From positions 129,295 to 193,294 of the forward strand of contig KQ965824.1 in the NCBI GenBank assembly GCA_001574975.1: 64,000 nt of DNA. The letters run 5' to 3'. This document shows positions 44,399 to 56,603 of this stretch, piece after piece. The stretch's first letter is position 1. Every line of letters begins with the position of its first letter. Below the pieces are notes generated by a model. The model worked only from the letters and a program-made list of their open reading frames with translations. It did no database searches and was not told the DNA's origin. Origin of the DNA: Gonapodya prolifera JEL478. Taxonomy: Eukaryota; Monoblepharomycota; Monoblepharidomycetes; Monoblepharidales; Gonapodyaceae. The position numbers and the translations under genes are program-made.

Positions 44399-47176
44399 TG
44401 CGGGGAATAGTTGTGTAGATAGCACAATTATAATGAAAAAGAAACGATTTATTTATGCATCAATCCAGCTGTCCTGCCAGCGTGCATCCCCAGAACTAGG
44501 CCTGCAACGTCTGGCACGTAATCTTTCATACACCATGGATTAGCATGTTTGGCGGAGATTTCAGGGTGAAGAAGACCTCTGCGAAAGCACAGTTGAAGCT
44601 TACCAGCCTGCATGACAGTATCACTCATGACGCTTCGTCCCCCAAAAGTGAGTGGGTGAAGGCGGCAGCGAAGCCTGAGAGGCCTGGTGATTTGACGAAG
44701 GTGATGGCAGTAGACGGGGACTACAGATTGTGGGAGCCCAGAAGCCAACACAGTGCCAAAACACTCGTTCGCTGTAGTACCCCAAAATATATATATCGCA
44801 CAGCACACCACTCCGGTGACGTCGCATGCCCTGGTGGACGGGTTTGGAAAGGATGTACCCGTCTTCGCTTAGCCTGAGACAATAATATCAAATGTGAGAT
44901 GACTAGCAAGCTGGCCACCGGAACCGAAAGAATGACATTCACTGTGGCGTCAGCAGTGCATTGAACGGGTTGGACCATGTGCGACTTCATGTCCGAGCGT
45001 GTGCTGCATTGGCAACCACCCGGCTGCTAGGTATGGGCTCCGGAGGGAGCTACGCTTGTTCTTGGTGCGCAGGGGCGGCAACAACCGGGAAGAGTGGTCG
45101 GGACCCCCGGGGGTCACATTGAACTGCTGGACAGAGAGTCGTGCTGGCCGCAAATCCAAACTATCAAAATGGAAAGCTCGATCCTCCTGCAAGCTCACAG
45201 CGAGATGTTCTTGGTGCACGTGCTCAAACCTATCCCAATGCACTACTGTACGCGGGAGCCGACCACGTCAGCCTTTTCAGGGGACGTGGTCGAGAAAAGG
45301 TAAGCGTTTTATTTATGGAGAGTTATTTATATGGACGTTGGAGGCAGCTTATGTTCGGTGAGTTGTGATGTCATCGACGGAGTTTATCCAAGCTCGAAAA
45401 AATTTTGCTGTTCGGACCTTTGCGGCGCTCAACGAGGGAGGAGTGACTGAAGAATGCATGGGCTGATTAACTTCGCCTGTTACGTGGGGCGGAGAGCAGA
45501 GACGATGCACGTTTGTTTGTTGGTTAGGTTCTGTGTAGCCGGTTTGTGAGGACAGAGTCGCGAGCCCGACCGGAGACAATACAGTCTTCCGACGGAAACA
45601 TCCAAACGCCGAAGTCGACATGGTTATGCCAGCGTAGAGCTCAAATGTGTCAGGACAAGTAGTGTGGAGGACGTGTAGCTGTCACTTGCCCGACACGGAA
45701 GATGGGACCCGGACTGTTTGTAGAGGGCGCACCGTGTGGCGGTCATGCCTGGAAGCCGCCAGACGATTTTTTCCTCCCCTCCCCACTTCGCTTCCGCCGG
45801 TGACCGACACCAGGGCCATCCTCTATATACACTGCAGTGGGATTTTATCTCTCACGGCAAGACGTCGCGGGGCGTCGCGATGTGCGTTGCCCGTCGCGCT
45901 GCGTGGACGTAGTCGCGTCAGGGCACTTACTTGGCTCGTGTGGCTACGGGTGCGCCGAGAATCGTGCGTGTTGTTGTGCAGGTGCGTTTGCGTGAACACA
46001 GTCACGTGTTTTTGTATCGTGGTGGTGATGAAGCTGGCCACCCTCCGCGTCACCGGGTCCAACGACAACGAAGCTCCCTAACGGGGGTGCGATGCCCCTC
46101 GCACCCAAGGTGTACTTTCGCATGCATATCCGGGTGGACGTTCGCAGGATGGGCGAGGTGCCGGGCACGTTGCTACGCAGCAGCGGGAGTGGCCAATGAG
46201 TGACAACATCGATGGGAAGAACTCGCGTCACACATGTTGCGGATGTTGCGAAGAGAGAACTGAACGAGGTCTGAGGATGCACAAATCTCGCCTGAAGTTG
46301 TGGTGAAGAAGGAGTACCTGCCCCGATGCCGATCTTTGCAGAGTTTGTGCGTGGTAACGGCGACGGACCGGGAGACGGACAGTGGCAGGGACAACTAGTG
46401 GTGGAGGTTGGTAGGAAGGGGTTGGACGTGGAGGATGTGACGGTACACCTCATAAGCTTCACTTTATTGTTGTTGGGACGAGCGGTTCTGGCGCACACTC
46501 CGCGGGGGAGGTCTGCTTCGTCAGCACACAGGGGCGAGGCACGGTGGACACTTCCTACATCCGCGACGTCGGAAAATAGCGACTGGAAGTGGCCTGAGGT
46601 GGAGGGTGTCGGGCAATTCAACAATTTACTCAGATGTGCGAAAACTTGCAAGGTTACATTATCGCACCGTCTGAATAAATCGTTAGGCTGTTGAACATGT
46701 GCGTTGTGAAGTCACGTCGTCCAATCCTTGTGTGGTACTATGACATATTTCTACTCAAAAAGGCCATCGCTGAGTCTTGCGCATCGCTGCGTGCTGCGGT
46801 AGCGAGAGATCTGACGCCATGAGCAAAACCTTTCCCGAGGAAAGCCAGGTTATTGTTGTCTACTCTAATCGGAGGGCGAAGAGCAGGTTTCAGGATTGGC
46901 TGCCCCGAAGGGAGCTTGGAGACCGAAAACGTTGCAAGTCACGATGTTGTTCTATCTTTCCCTGATGTGTGATCCAAGTACTTACATTTAAATGAGTCCA
47001 AGAACACAGTCGTCTTGTAAACGCATGTTTGATAACATATCGTTCTGTTCCCTCACCGGTTTGAAACTCGAAGACTTTCCAAATTGCCTCCCTGTGAACT
47101 TTCTCCCCCTTCCCACTCCGCCGTTGGGGAAAAACTGAATTTGAACGTGAAGAGCTCGTTACGAAGAGGACTTTTC
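44399..47176. other. Long intergenic region, nothing firmly recognised
   Basis: About 2.8 kb between the module array and the epimerase gene. ORFs of 60-235 codons occur on both strands, the longest at 45944-46651 minus, but none shows domains, a plausible signal or supporting exons. It could hold a diverged gene or noncoding RNA. Confidence 0.35.
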
Positions 47177-48559
47177 ATGGCTATCAGAGTTCGTGAAGTC
47201 ATTCCTCGTTCCCGGCATGATCTTCCTGTGACCCAACGAACGTACATCGAATCTTTTCCCGTCGCGATTGCATGATGGTCAGCTTCTCAGTCAAGAACTT
47301 GCGAAAGCAATCGATGTTGAGCTCATGGATCCTCGTATTGGAGGATTCTCGATCGACCAGCTGATGGAACTCGGTCTGTAAAAGTGAATCGCAGCGAAAA
47401 GGAGGACGGCACTTCATCTCAAACATATCACATTGGTCCCGTCGTGTCTCCTGTTTCACCTTACCCGTCCCCGTGATGTCGCCTTGACACTTCCCCAGCC
47501 GGACTCTCTTGTGCTCAAGCTCTTGCGAAGACGTACTCCCCTTCACGTTTTCCTCGAGTACTCGTGTGTGCAGGGCCAGGTGACCTTTGCTTGGCGTTGG
47601 TTCAAGAAAGAAAGACTATGTCTCAACATGTTCTCTTGCGATCCTGATTACCGACGCAGGAAACAATGGCGGCGATGCACTGGTCGCAGCTCGACACCTG
47701 CACCACTTTGGGTTCAAGCCCGTCGTGTACTATCCTAAGCCAGGGCGCTCGACGTTGTTCACCGTGCGTTAGCTTCATGCTTCCGGGCAACTTACAGTCA
47801 ATTATCAGTCACAACACCGGAATGTGAAACGTTACAGGGCCTCATCACACAACTACAAAATCTGGAGCTTTCGTTCTTGTCCACTATAGATGACTTCTCC
47901 CGCAGTCTTGAGTCGTCGACGGATGTTGTGCTGGATGGCATTTTTGGATTCTCGTTCAAGGGTACAGATGGTGTCAGACCACCCTATGATGAAGTTATAA
48001 AGGTGTGTGTTTCTCCTCTTGTACCAGTGAATACCATAAGGCAATCCTCACTTCCAGCTTCTTAACGCCGCCTCGTACTCTCGAAATCTTCCCATCGTTT
48101 CGATTGATATTCCCTCTGGATGGGACGTGGAGCTCGGTTCGTACTCGTTTTTCAAAATAAGATATGGACGCATACGCTGATGTGCTCCACGTGCCCCCGT
48201 GCTTTTATTCACCGTTGCCATCGAATGAAACAGGACCTGAATCTACCTCGCTACACGTCGCAAATCCATCCGTCCTCGTGTCTCTCACAGCTCCCAAACT
48301 CTGCGCACGCCATTTTACGGGACAGCACTGGCTGGGAGGACGCTTTGTTCCGCCGTAAGTGTACGAGTCGGTTGAGCTGCAAGGGTCGGAACGCAATTCT
48401 TGGAATTCTGATCGAACCCCGTATCCGGCAAGCGCTGTGGCTCGACGTCTCGAATTGAACTTGCCAGCGTTCCCGGGTGTGGACCAAGTCGTGGACATTT
48501 CAAATACGTTGACGGAGCACAGTGATCGCAGTGGAGCCGTGAGGTCGGAAAAAATCTGA
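47177..48559 (+). CDS. NAXE: NAD(P)H-hydrate epimerase (YjeF_N domain)
   Basis: Eight exons: 47177-47188, 47283-47373, 47499-47579, 47660-47763, 47838-48002, 48058-48136, 48234-48354 and 48433-48559. The sum is 780 nt, giving 259 residues, typical for the family. Motifs in order: [101 protein letters not shown] and YPG-like AFPGVDQVV. The enzyme converts R-NADHX/NADPHX into the S form for repair by the partner dehydratase, which is not in this window. The first exon encodes only MAIR and uses a GTTCGT donor, as does exon 6; exon 2 uses GTCTGT. The start is therefore the least certain part. Confidence 0.93.
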
Positions 48560-48992
48560 GAGCAGCAATGTCTAATCTAGCAAAATTCTGTAAATGTGCT
48601 TTTGTTGTTTCACCCAGTCATGCAAAACAACAAAGGTGAATAGCGTGGGAGACATCGGATGGTCTCCGAACGCGAAAAGATACATATTGGCAGTCCCGCT
48701 CGTCAACAGAAATAAACCTATCTACGCTCTCTCCTCCCCTCGATCGATTTTTGAAGCAAGATTGGACCGCACCTGTTGCGCCATCGGTGGCACAGAGGTC
48801 TTGTGACCACCCTGAGGATAAGAACTCGGCCGCTCGAGCAAACCGACAACCAACGTGAGTTCCCGCTCACGTCGCGGCGCGCTCTCCACCTTCGCTTTCT
48901 GCCTAGGTAACGTTTCCTCTCCCCGTCTTCCGCTTCCGCGTTCCCGCGCGCCTCCGCACCCTGGTCACGCAACCCACCCTCAGTTATCCACC
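48560..48992. other. Upstream region of the protease gene
   Basis: About 430 bases. A GTGAGT near 48855 and an AG near 48906 could bound a 5' UTR intron. No other feature seen. Confidence 0.35.
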
Positions 48993-50840
48993 ATGCGGTT
49001 GCCGTCCCGTCTCCTCGTCGCCCTCGCCCTCGTGGGCAGCGCCATCGCCATGCCCTTCAAGCTGCCCTTTTTCGGCGACGACGCTGAAGTCCCCACCGCG
49101 GAGCCAGGGTACAACGTCGCCCCGCTTCTGAGCTCCACCAACGCGGCGGTCATCCCGGACCGCTACGTCGTCGTCTTGAAGAAGGACTTGCACCCGGATA
49201 CCGTCCGCTCGCACGGGCTGTGGGTCGCGGAGTCGTGCCATCACTACTCCAAGCACGCCAAGCGGGACTCCGTGGGCGCTTTCTTCACCGGTGTCAAGAG
49301 GTTCTTCAGCGTTGGAGACTCGTTCCAGGGATACGCTGGTCACTTTGACGACAACGTGCTCGAGCAGATTCGAAGCCACCCTGATGTGAGTAATAATGTC
49401 AACTGTATTTTTGTCTCTTTTTTGCAACTACCGAAGCAAAGAACACAACCTCTTGTAATAATAATGGAAAAATGTTGCAAAGTGCCTTGGTGGTGCTTCT
49501 CCATTCGATCGGATGTCTCCCAACCCGTTTTGACCCTTTTATTGACACTTATTTCCCTTTTTACCACAGGTCGCATACGTCGAGCGTGACATGATCCTGC
49601 ACACCTTCAACGAGCGCATCGCGCAGCACCACGTTCCCTCATGGGGTCTGTCTCGCGTCTCTCACCGTGCCAAGCCTTCCCCCAAGGAGTACGAAGAGTA
49701 TGACTACGACTCGATTGCCGGAGAAGGCGTCGTTGCCTACATTATCGACACGGGTGTGAACGTCGACCATGAGGACTTTGAAGGCCGCGCCATTTGGGGC
49801 AAGACGATCCCGGAGAACGATGGCGATGTGGACGGAAATGGTCACGGTTCGCACGTTGCGGGTACTGTTGCTGGAAAGACTTTCGGTATTGCCAAGAAGG
49901 GTTTGTATTTGCTTTCGTACATTGTGCGATAAGGCCGATAATTGACTCGTTCGTACCCGCACCCTTGCAGCCACCATCAAGGCCGTCAAGGTTCTCTCCT
50001 CCAACGGCTCCGGAACGCTCTCCGATGTCATTGCCGGTATCGAATGGGCCGTCCAGGACCACCAGCAACGCGAATCCGAGGCTGCTGCCACCGCCGCCGC
50101 CGTGGACCCCAACCCGCTTAAGAAGAAGCCCAAGAAGCCCACCCCTGACCCCGAACCCGAACCCGAACCCCCTAAAAAGCCAGCGTCCAAGGTCAAGTCG
50201 GTCGCGAACATGAGCTTGGGTGGTGGAAGGTCCAGGGCTTTGGACCGTGCCGTCGATGCTGTGAGTAGTTGTCGTAATATGAGGCGTCGAACGCTTTTCA
50301 GGGTACGCAACGTTATCTGACGCATTTCTCGTTTGATAAATCTGATAGGCCGTTGAAGCCGGTATCCACTTCGCCGTTGCCGCCGGAAACGACGCATCGG
50401 ACGCATGCCGCTACTCGCCCGCCGCCTCTGAGCTCGCTGTTACCGTCGGCGCGACCACCATTGACGACTCTGTCGCCTGGTTCTCCAACCACGGCCCTTG
50501 CGTGGATGTCTTTGCACCCGGTCGCGACATCACCTCGAGTTGGATCGGAAGCTCCACGGCCACCAACACCATCTCGGGAACCAGCATGGCCAGCCCTCAC
50601 GTGTGCGGTCTCTTGGCCCTCCTTTTGAGCGAGCCCGAGCATGGCGAGCTGAACACGACTGAGCTCAAGGTGGGTTCGATGCGACGTGCACCACTGTCTT
50701 GCAACTTTTGCTAACGGAATCTCTCCCAATGTTTGCAGGACCTTGTTGTCAAGCTCTCGACCAGCGGCTTGATCAAGGGTCTCCCGACCTACAGCCCCAC
50801 CGTGAACAAGCTCATCTACAACGACCCTCCCTCTGCCTAA
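48993..50840 (+). CDS. Secreted subtilisin-like serine protease (proteinase K family, S8) with I9 propeptide
   Basis: Five exons: 48993-49385, 49570-49900, 49971-50260, 50349-50669 and 50739-50840. The sum is 1437 nt, giving 478 residues. A signal peptide (LVALALVGSAIA) is followed by an inhibitor I9 propeptide (IPDRYVVVLKKDLHPD). The catalytic triad is Asp191 (YIIDTGV), His223 (GNGHGSHVAGT) and Ser417 (SGTSMASPH). The oxyanion Asn is 352 (AAGND). Between EWAVQDH and SVANMSLGGG, at about 273-315, sits a Lys/Pro/Glu-rich insert (DPNPLKKKPKKPTPDPEPEP) not usual in the family; it would project from the surface. Expected to act outside the cell or in the vacuole. Confidence 0.95.
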
Positions 50841-51355
50841 AAGAGTGAAGTGGTGGTTCGGTGTTTGGATATATGCATGATGTGTTTGCAGGGTTGATTG
50901 CGTGTTGGACTTTTGGGAGAGTGCATGTATGGTTGTGTGGTTGTTCGGGCTGCATTACGTGTCGGGAGGTGTTTGGTACATACTACGGACCAGAAATGTA
51001 GAATATCGTGTATGCTCCGATAGTCGAGAGTCGGTATTTATGATTGTAGTATTGTGTTTTGCAGAAAATTGATTCATATGCAGTGGCCGTGTGTTTGGTT
51101 CATTATCGTCCGCTTTGGGTTGATACCGTAACACGGAAGGATAATAATAATGTGTCGGTGTGAGAGAGGGGTAAACGGAACCTCGGTCCTGTCAAATCGG
51201 CTAAGGCAGAAGCCGGAGACACGTGAATTTGCCCGCCACTCCGGCGTAGTTTATCCGGTCGAATTGAGGAGAGGCACGTTGAAATTGGAGAAACCAACAA
51301 AAGATACAACCCATAGTCAGTCACACCCAACCCATCACACACACACGCACACACA
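50841..51355. other. Spacer between protease and monooxygenase genes
   Basis: About 515 bases: 3' flank of the protease gene and promoter side of the next gene, with a CA-rich run just before its start codon. Confidence 0.4.
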
Positions 51356-53700
51356 ATGCCCGCTGAGACTCTCAACACCGAGTGAGTGCCGGCTCCCATG
51401 CGCTGGACTGCCCTGTCTCTGCCTTGTGTCCCACCTTCGGAACCAATCTCATCTCTCCGACGTCTTCTCGCAGAATCACCCGCCTTTTCAAGATTAAATA
51501 CCCAATTCTCCTGGCCGGCAGTGAGTGGTTTGGAAGGGAACGGGCGGTACCGGAGACGTTGAAGCTGACGAACGGGAACACCTAATAGTGAACGTTGCCG
51601 CCGGACCGGAACTGGCTGCTGCTGGTGAGTCTGCACACCTCGGTTACCTTCATAGCCCTATTGAAGTGATGTTCCGTCTCATCTAGTGACCAACGCTGGT
51701 AGGAATCCGATCTGAATGAACCGGGGGAAACTCTATCTCACAACACGGAATCGAAATGTCTAGGCGGACTTGGTGTTATCGGAGGTCTTGGATTTACCCC
51801 TGGTAAGAAGTTTTCTTTTGTAATCTCCAGTCGCTTTCTTCTCATGCCTTGTACTTGAACCGTCGACATCTCTCGACATTACCCAACTCAACAGAGAACC
51901 TCCGCAAGCAGATCAACATCGTCAAATCCCACTTGAGGAACAAGAACGCGCCATTTGGCGTCGACCTTCTCCTTCGTAAGTCGTTTCTTCGCGCTCCGTC
52001 TGTCACCCAGACTTCTGATCACGTTCCTCTTTCACCCCGTTCCCCGGAAACAGCTCAAGTTGGCGGTAACGCCCGCAAAACCAACAAGGACTATACCGGT
52101 GGTCAGCTTCCCGGACTCATTGATGTCATCATCCAGGAGAAGACCTCCCTCTTTGTGTGCGCCGTCGGTGTACCCCCCAAGTAAGCCCGGAAACCGGTGA
52201 CCGACGAGCCGACTTCCTCTCACTCGTTCGTAATACCTCTTTAAGATGGGCCGTCGACAAGCTCCACGCCGCAGGCATCCCAGTCAGTGAGTTGAGACAT
52301 GTTTTGAGCTGCAATCGACTCGCCCGGGCATGAACCAACAAACTTCGCACTAGTGAACATGATTGGCGCTCCCAAGCACGCCGTCAAGGCACTCGAAGTC
52401 GGAGTAGACATCATCTGCGCCCAAGGTGGTGAGGGAGGAGGCCACACCGGCGAGATCGCCACCAGTATTCTCATCCCCAAGGTCGTCGACATCGTAAGTC
52501 TCTCAGCTCTGCCTCCAAATCAAACCCATAGTACTCAATGGTATCTACCCTCGCGCCGGTGTGTGACAGGTCAAGGGCCGCAAATCCCCGCTGACGGGAA
52601 AGCAGGTTCCCGTGCTCGCCGCTGGAGGAATCTTTGACGGTCGCTCGCTGGCTATGGCGCTGTGTCTCGGAGCGCAAGGTGTTTGGTGAGTCTTTGTTGA
52701 AAATAGCGTACATGGCGGATCATTGCTCACCCCGGCACCCTGCTTTCCTCAGGGTCGGGTACGTCCCCGCCGGTTCGCCACTCTCGGGTGATTCGATTTG
52801 AACTTATTGCCACCGCAGAACCCGTTTCGTCGCCGCCGTCGAGGCCGGCGCGCCTCCCCGTCACAAGAAGGCCATCGTTGGTGGTAAGCACCCCACTTCA
52901 CTCGATATCCCCAAGGTATGATCCCATCCCGGATCTCGTTCTCCCTCGCAGCCGACTACCAGGACACCATCCGAACCATTATCTTCACCGGACGGCCCAT
53001 GCGTGTGCTCAAGGTACAAGTCTGGGTTGGGTGGGAAAACGGGAGACACCGGCACATAACAACATATTCGTTTGCAGAACCCGTACATTATGGACTGGGA
53101 GGAAAACAAGGCGTCCAAGATCAAGGAGCTGTGAGTTACCTATCGACTGTCGCGGTGGTTTGTCTCACCCGTCCCCTCTCTCCCTCCAGCACCGCCAAGG
53201 GTGTCCTCCCCGTCATGTACGACATGGACGCGATCTCCAAGAAGAACGACGGGAACATCCCCACTGAAGTGCTGATTCAGAGCAACCCGCTGTTGATGGG
53301 ACAGGTACGTTGCGTGTTGCAGGATTGTGCCGTATCCTGGACTCACTCACTCATCGCACTTCATATTCCTGTAGGTTGCGTAAGTACAGAATCACAGGTA
53401 TATTCAAGAAAGCATTCCTTAACCGAATTCCAATCCCTCGTCCTCGCCCTCGGCAGTGGAGCGTGAGTTACCCTGTCATCTTCCCGTTAGAGTTCTCTCC
53501 ACAAATGCCAACTGTTCTCTTCCACAGTATCCAAGACATCAAACCCGCCGCCGAAATTGTTGACGAAATGATGTCGCAGGCTGTCGCCGTTCTGAAGGAA
53601 ACCAGCGGGTGTGAGTGATTACATACCATTGAGAGCCTGGGGGACGAGGTTTCTGATCCCGCCCTTCCCTTCAGACATCGCACCAACCCCCAAGCTGTAA
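51356..53700 (+). CDS. Nitronate monooxygenase (2-nitropropane dioxygenase family)
   Basis: Nineteen exons by my model, 1086 nt, 361 residues: 51356-51381, 51474-51520, 51589-51624, 51687-51698, 51764-51802, 51895-51975, 52054-52180, 52246-52286, 52354-52493, 52570-52685, 52753-52758, 52819-52883, 52952-53013, 53078-53130, 53190-53304, 53375-53379, 53457-53462, 53528-53610 and 53675-53700. Motifs: FKIKYPILLAG, MNVAAGPELAAAVTNAGGLG, VGVDIICAQGGEGGGHTGE, VPVLAAGGIFDGRSLAMAL, GAQGVWVGTRFV and GRPMRVLKNPYI. These fit an FMN-dependent TIM-barrel enzyme oxidising alkyl nitronates. Exons of 5, 6, 6 and 12 nt are needed to keep the conserved protein intact, and the phases agree throughout. Confidence 0.92.
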
Positions 53701-54039
53701 ATCACTTTTAGTTTGGTTTACTAGGGTGGTTTTTGTGTACTTTCACGTCGTTGCATAGAATAAAATTGCTTTACCACGAAAACTGAAAGAACGCTGACAC
53801 CTCGATAGTGACAGAAGTCTGCAGTGGGTGGACTCAGAAGCGAAGTCCCTGTGTGGTTACGGGCTATGACTTCGGAGAGAAGACTGGCAATTGCGTTCCG
53901 GATGGAGTCAATGGAGCCTGTCCTGGCAGACATCCGGATTCGAAATCTCAACTTTCATATTCAGACATTGCTTACGTAAACCTCTGTGCTGCAACTTTAG
54001 CCGTGATACTGTAAAGTGATAATTACTCGCGCACCACGT
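53701..54039. other. Short spacer with a Cys-containing ORF fragment
   Basis: The plus-strand ORF ending at 54014 contains Cys residues with some protein-like spacing (VCSGWTQKRSPCVVTGYDF) but lacks an ATG start and a recognised domain. It may be the relic of a Cys-rich secreted gene, or chance. Confidence 0.3.
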
Positions 54040-55914
54040 CTACATAACCAAGCTAAGTAGACCAGCTACCACCGCCACCGCCGTCCCCGCTCCCACAAAC
54101 ACACGTCCCGAAGCAGCAGCGCCCGGCTTCCCCGCGGACGACCCGCTCGCACCCACCGTGGCCGTGGCCGTGGCTGTCGCCGTTCCAGTCGCTGTAGGCA
54201 CGGCAGCCCCCCCGACGGGTGCGGGTGTCCTCACAGGTCCCACGAACGACGGGTCGGCGTACACGAACGGCGTGGGCGAGATGACACCCCCCGGGATACG
54301 CGTGGGTGCACCGTAGTCGACCCATTTGGCGATATCGTCGGGTAACAGCCACCGCCCCATTCCTGTGCACTGGCTGGGGAGGACGATCTCGTAGCTGGCG
54401 TTCTTGATGATTTGCATGATGGTGGGCATGAGGAGGCGGGTTTGGCTGCAAGGGTAGGTGGCGAGGCCAGGTGAGGGAGGGAAGGCAAGGGATGAGAGGG
54501 AGAAACTCACTTGACAATGTCGTGGCTCAGGGTGATGTAGCCGAGCGAGTTGGCGGGTTCGAGGTAGCGGAGGTATGGGGCCAAGTAATCGGCTTCAGTT
54601 GCGCTGGCCTGGAAAGCCGCCAGGGGTCGAGATTTACGGATACGAAGGGTGGCGATACTGTGGATACTCACGTTGGTCCCAAGGACAAAGTCCTTGCTGT
54701 CCAAGTTCCACAAAAGGACCTTCAATCCGAGCTGTTGCGATGCATGCATTGATGAGACGAGCTCGGTCTCGGATGATGGAAGGCGACCACTCACAGTTTC
54801 GGCAATGGCCTTGACTCTGGAATCCAAGTCACCGAACGGGGGGCGCAAGAAGCGGGGGATGAAAGTGGGGCCTAGAACGTCCCGGAAGACTTGCATGTCG
54901 CCCTGGGGTGGCGAGTGAGTCGGGGAAATGATGCAAGGAAGGGATATAAGGTACTACCATGATTTCCTCGGCAATTTCTGTTCCACAGGACGGTATGGTT
55001 GGCAATTTGCACCGGCATAGAGAGTTGTGTCAAAGTGGGGAGAAAGGCCTACCTTCGTTGCTCAAGCTACTGAGGTGTTGGTGGTTGAGTGTGTGCTGAA
55101 AGCGGTACACCAGGTTGGAATGCGGTAATGCAAGCGACGAAGCTGTAACAGTGACGTACAATGCAAACGTCGTGACCTCCATCAATAACTTGTTTCAGGA
55201 GGGTAACTCCAGCGGGCTGTGGGCAGAAAGGGGTGAGATTGCGGTCAGACAGTCCCCGGGCCCGAAACAGACAGGTTCACCGCCCCCGTTCTACACTCAC
55301 GTGCATCATAATCATGCGACCGACCATGCAGAACGTTGCCTTGGCATTGTTGGCTGTCAAAGCGTTCAAAATGTCCGTGGTCCCTGCAAGTGGTGATATT
55401 CGTCTTCAACAAGCCGAAGAAAGATAAGTCGGAGGGTACTACTGACAGTAGTTGGGACCATCGTCAAATACAAGTCCAACGGTCTTGTTTCGCATGGTTG
55501 GAGGTGGGGGAAAGGTTCTTCACTACCGGTCTCAAACTCAAAACGCTTCCCGTCTCACCTTCTTCGCATCGCAATTCCACACATAGCTTGGGTCCGCGCA
55601 TCCAGAAATGACATTCGACGCTGTGCAGGCCCCCGATGTGTTGGCTACGGGTGCCTGATTAGGCACCGTGAGTGTACGTCCTCGCCACACAAACGTTGTG
55701 CTGTCGGCGGGAGGTGGGATCGGGTTGACAGTTTCGTTGACAAGTCCTTTTGGTCCGACTGTAGTGTGCGTGTGAGTCTAACGGTGAAGGTTAAGCAAAA
55801 GGCACCGCACAGGAACAAACCGGGGAAGTTTGTGTCAGCGAACTGCGCTGCGACGAGTGCGGGTGCAGCCAGCAGCACCAGCGGAAGGAGAGCGACGTGG
55901 GCGAGCGGAGCCAT
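54040..55914 (-). CDS. Chitin-deacetylase-like polysaccharide deacetylase (CE4) with GPI-type tail
   Basis: Eleven exons: 55914-55821, 55758-55559, 55483-55447, 55383-55301, 55216-55160, 55095-55053, 54977-54958, 54902-54795, 54731-54672, 54608-54511 and 54445-54040. The sum is 1206 nt, giving 401 residues. Signal peptide LLPLVLLAAPALVAAQ. NodB motifs in order: VGLVFDDGPN, GHDVCIHTLNH (metal-binding HxxxH), FLRPPFGDLD, LLWNLDSKDF and LGYITLSHD. A Cys-containing N-terminal stretch precedes the catalytic domain. The C-terminus has a Thr/Ala stalk, a small-residue site and a hydrophobic end (VAVVAGLLSLVM), as for GPI anchoring. Motif 1 has V where family members often have T. Expected to deacetylate cell-wall chitin. 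One exon is only 20 nt. Confidence 0.93.
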
Positions 55915-56603
55915 CTTGAGGGAACAAGTCCGCGGACGATTGGCTGCGAAATGAAAACAGGGGTAACAGGGCGCCACATTTCTGCGGACATGGCTTGGGA
56001 GTGCGGTTGCATCGAAATCTGGGATTTCTTCACCTGGCGGCTCGTGCGAACAGGCAATAGCGTGAGTGTCTGCCATCATCTCATTTTGGGAGACGGACAG
56101 TCGTCGAACCTCCTTCTCGTTTAATTTCCACTCTGGGCAAAAACGACAGGGCGGATCCTTTTTCATACATAATGAATAAATAATTAAAAATGGAGATGGG
56201 CCCTTCGAAGCACCATGGGAGCCTTCTGCTCGTAAATAATTGTGTTTTGGCTACTCACTTCTCTGTTTGAGACGTGAGCATAAGTTGTGTCGCCCTGTCC
56301 GTCAAGTCACGCCACCCCTCCATCCGAAGCAAGCTGACCTCCGCAGCTCCCAGCAGTTTATTTCGCAAAACCAAGTAGTGTCGTGCCAGGGTACATATTG
56401 GGAGAACTACAAGTCCTTGTGGGTTGACTCATCACTCAACAAACTTGGGTTAGCTTGGTGCATGGCAGGGGTGGTTGAAGATGGAGTCATCCAGGGAAAA
56501 GAAATTTCTATGCAATTACTATAGAATTCAAGAGATAAGGAAATTCTGTAGTTCCAATATATAGATGGGGCTACTGTGGAACTGCTTTATTGGTTGTTGC
56601 AAG
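55915..56603. other. Spacer before the transposon region
   Basis: About 690 bases. CpG becomes rarer toward the transposons. No gene seen. Confidence 0.4.

Noticed and set aside
45944-46651. 235-codon minus-strand ORF
   Set aside because: Low-complexity Ser/Pro/Thr content without domain, signal or exon support; left as unexplained intergenic DNA.
54952-55220. Possible frameshift in the deacetylase between the GGHDVCI and HTLNH motifs
   Set aside because: Rechecking the donor (ATT then GTACGT at 55159) gives phase 0 on both sides; the exons sum to a multiple of three and the gene is intact.
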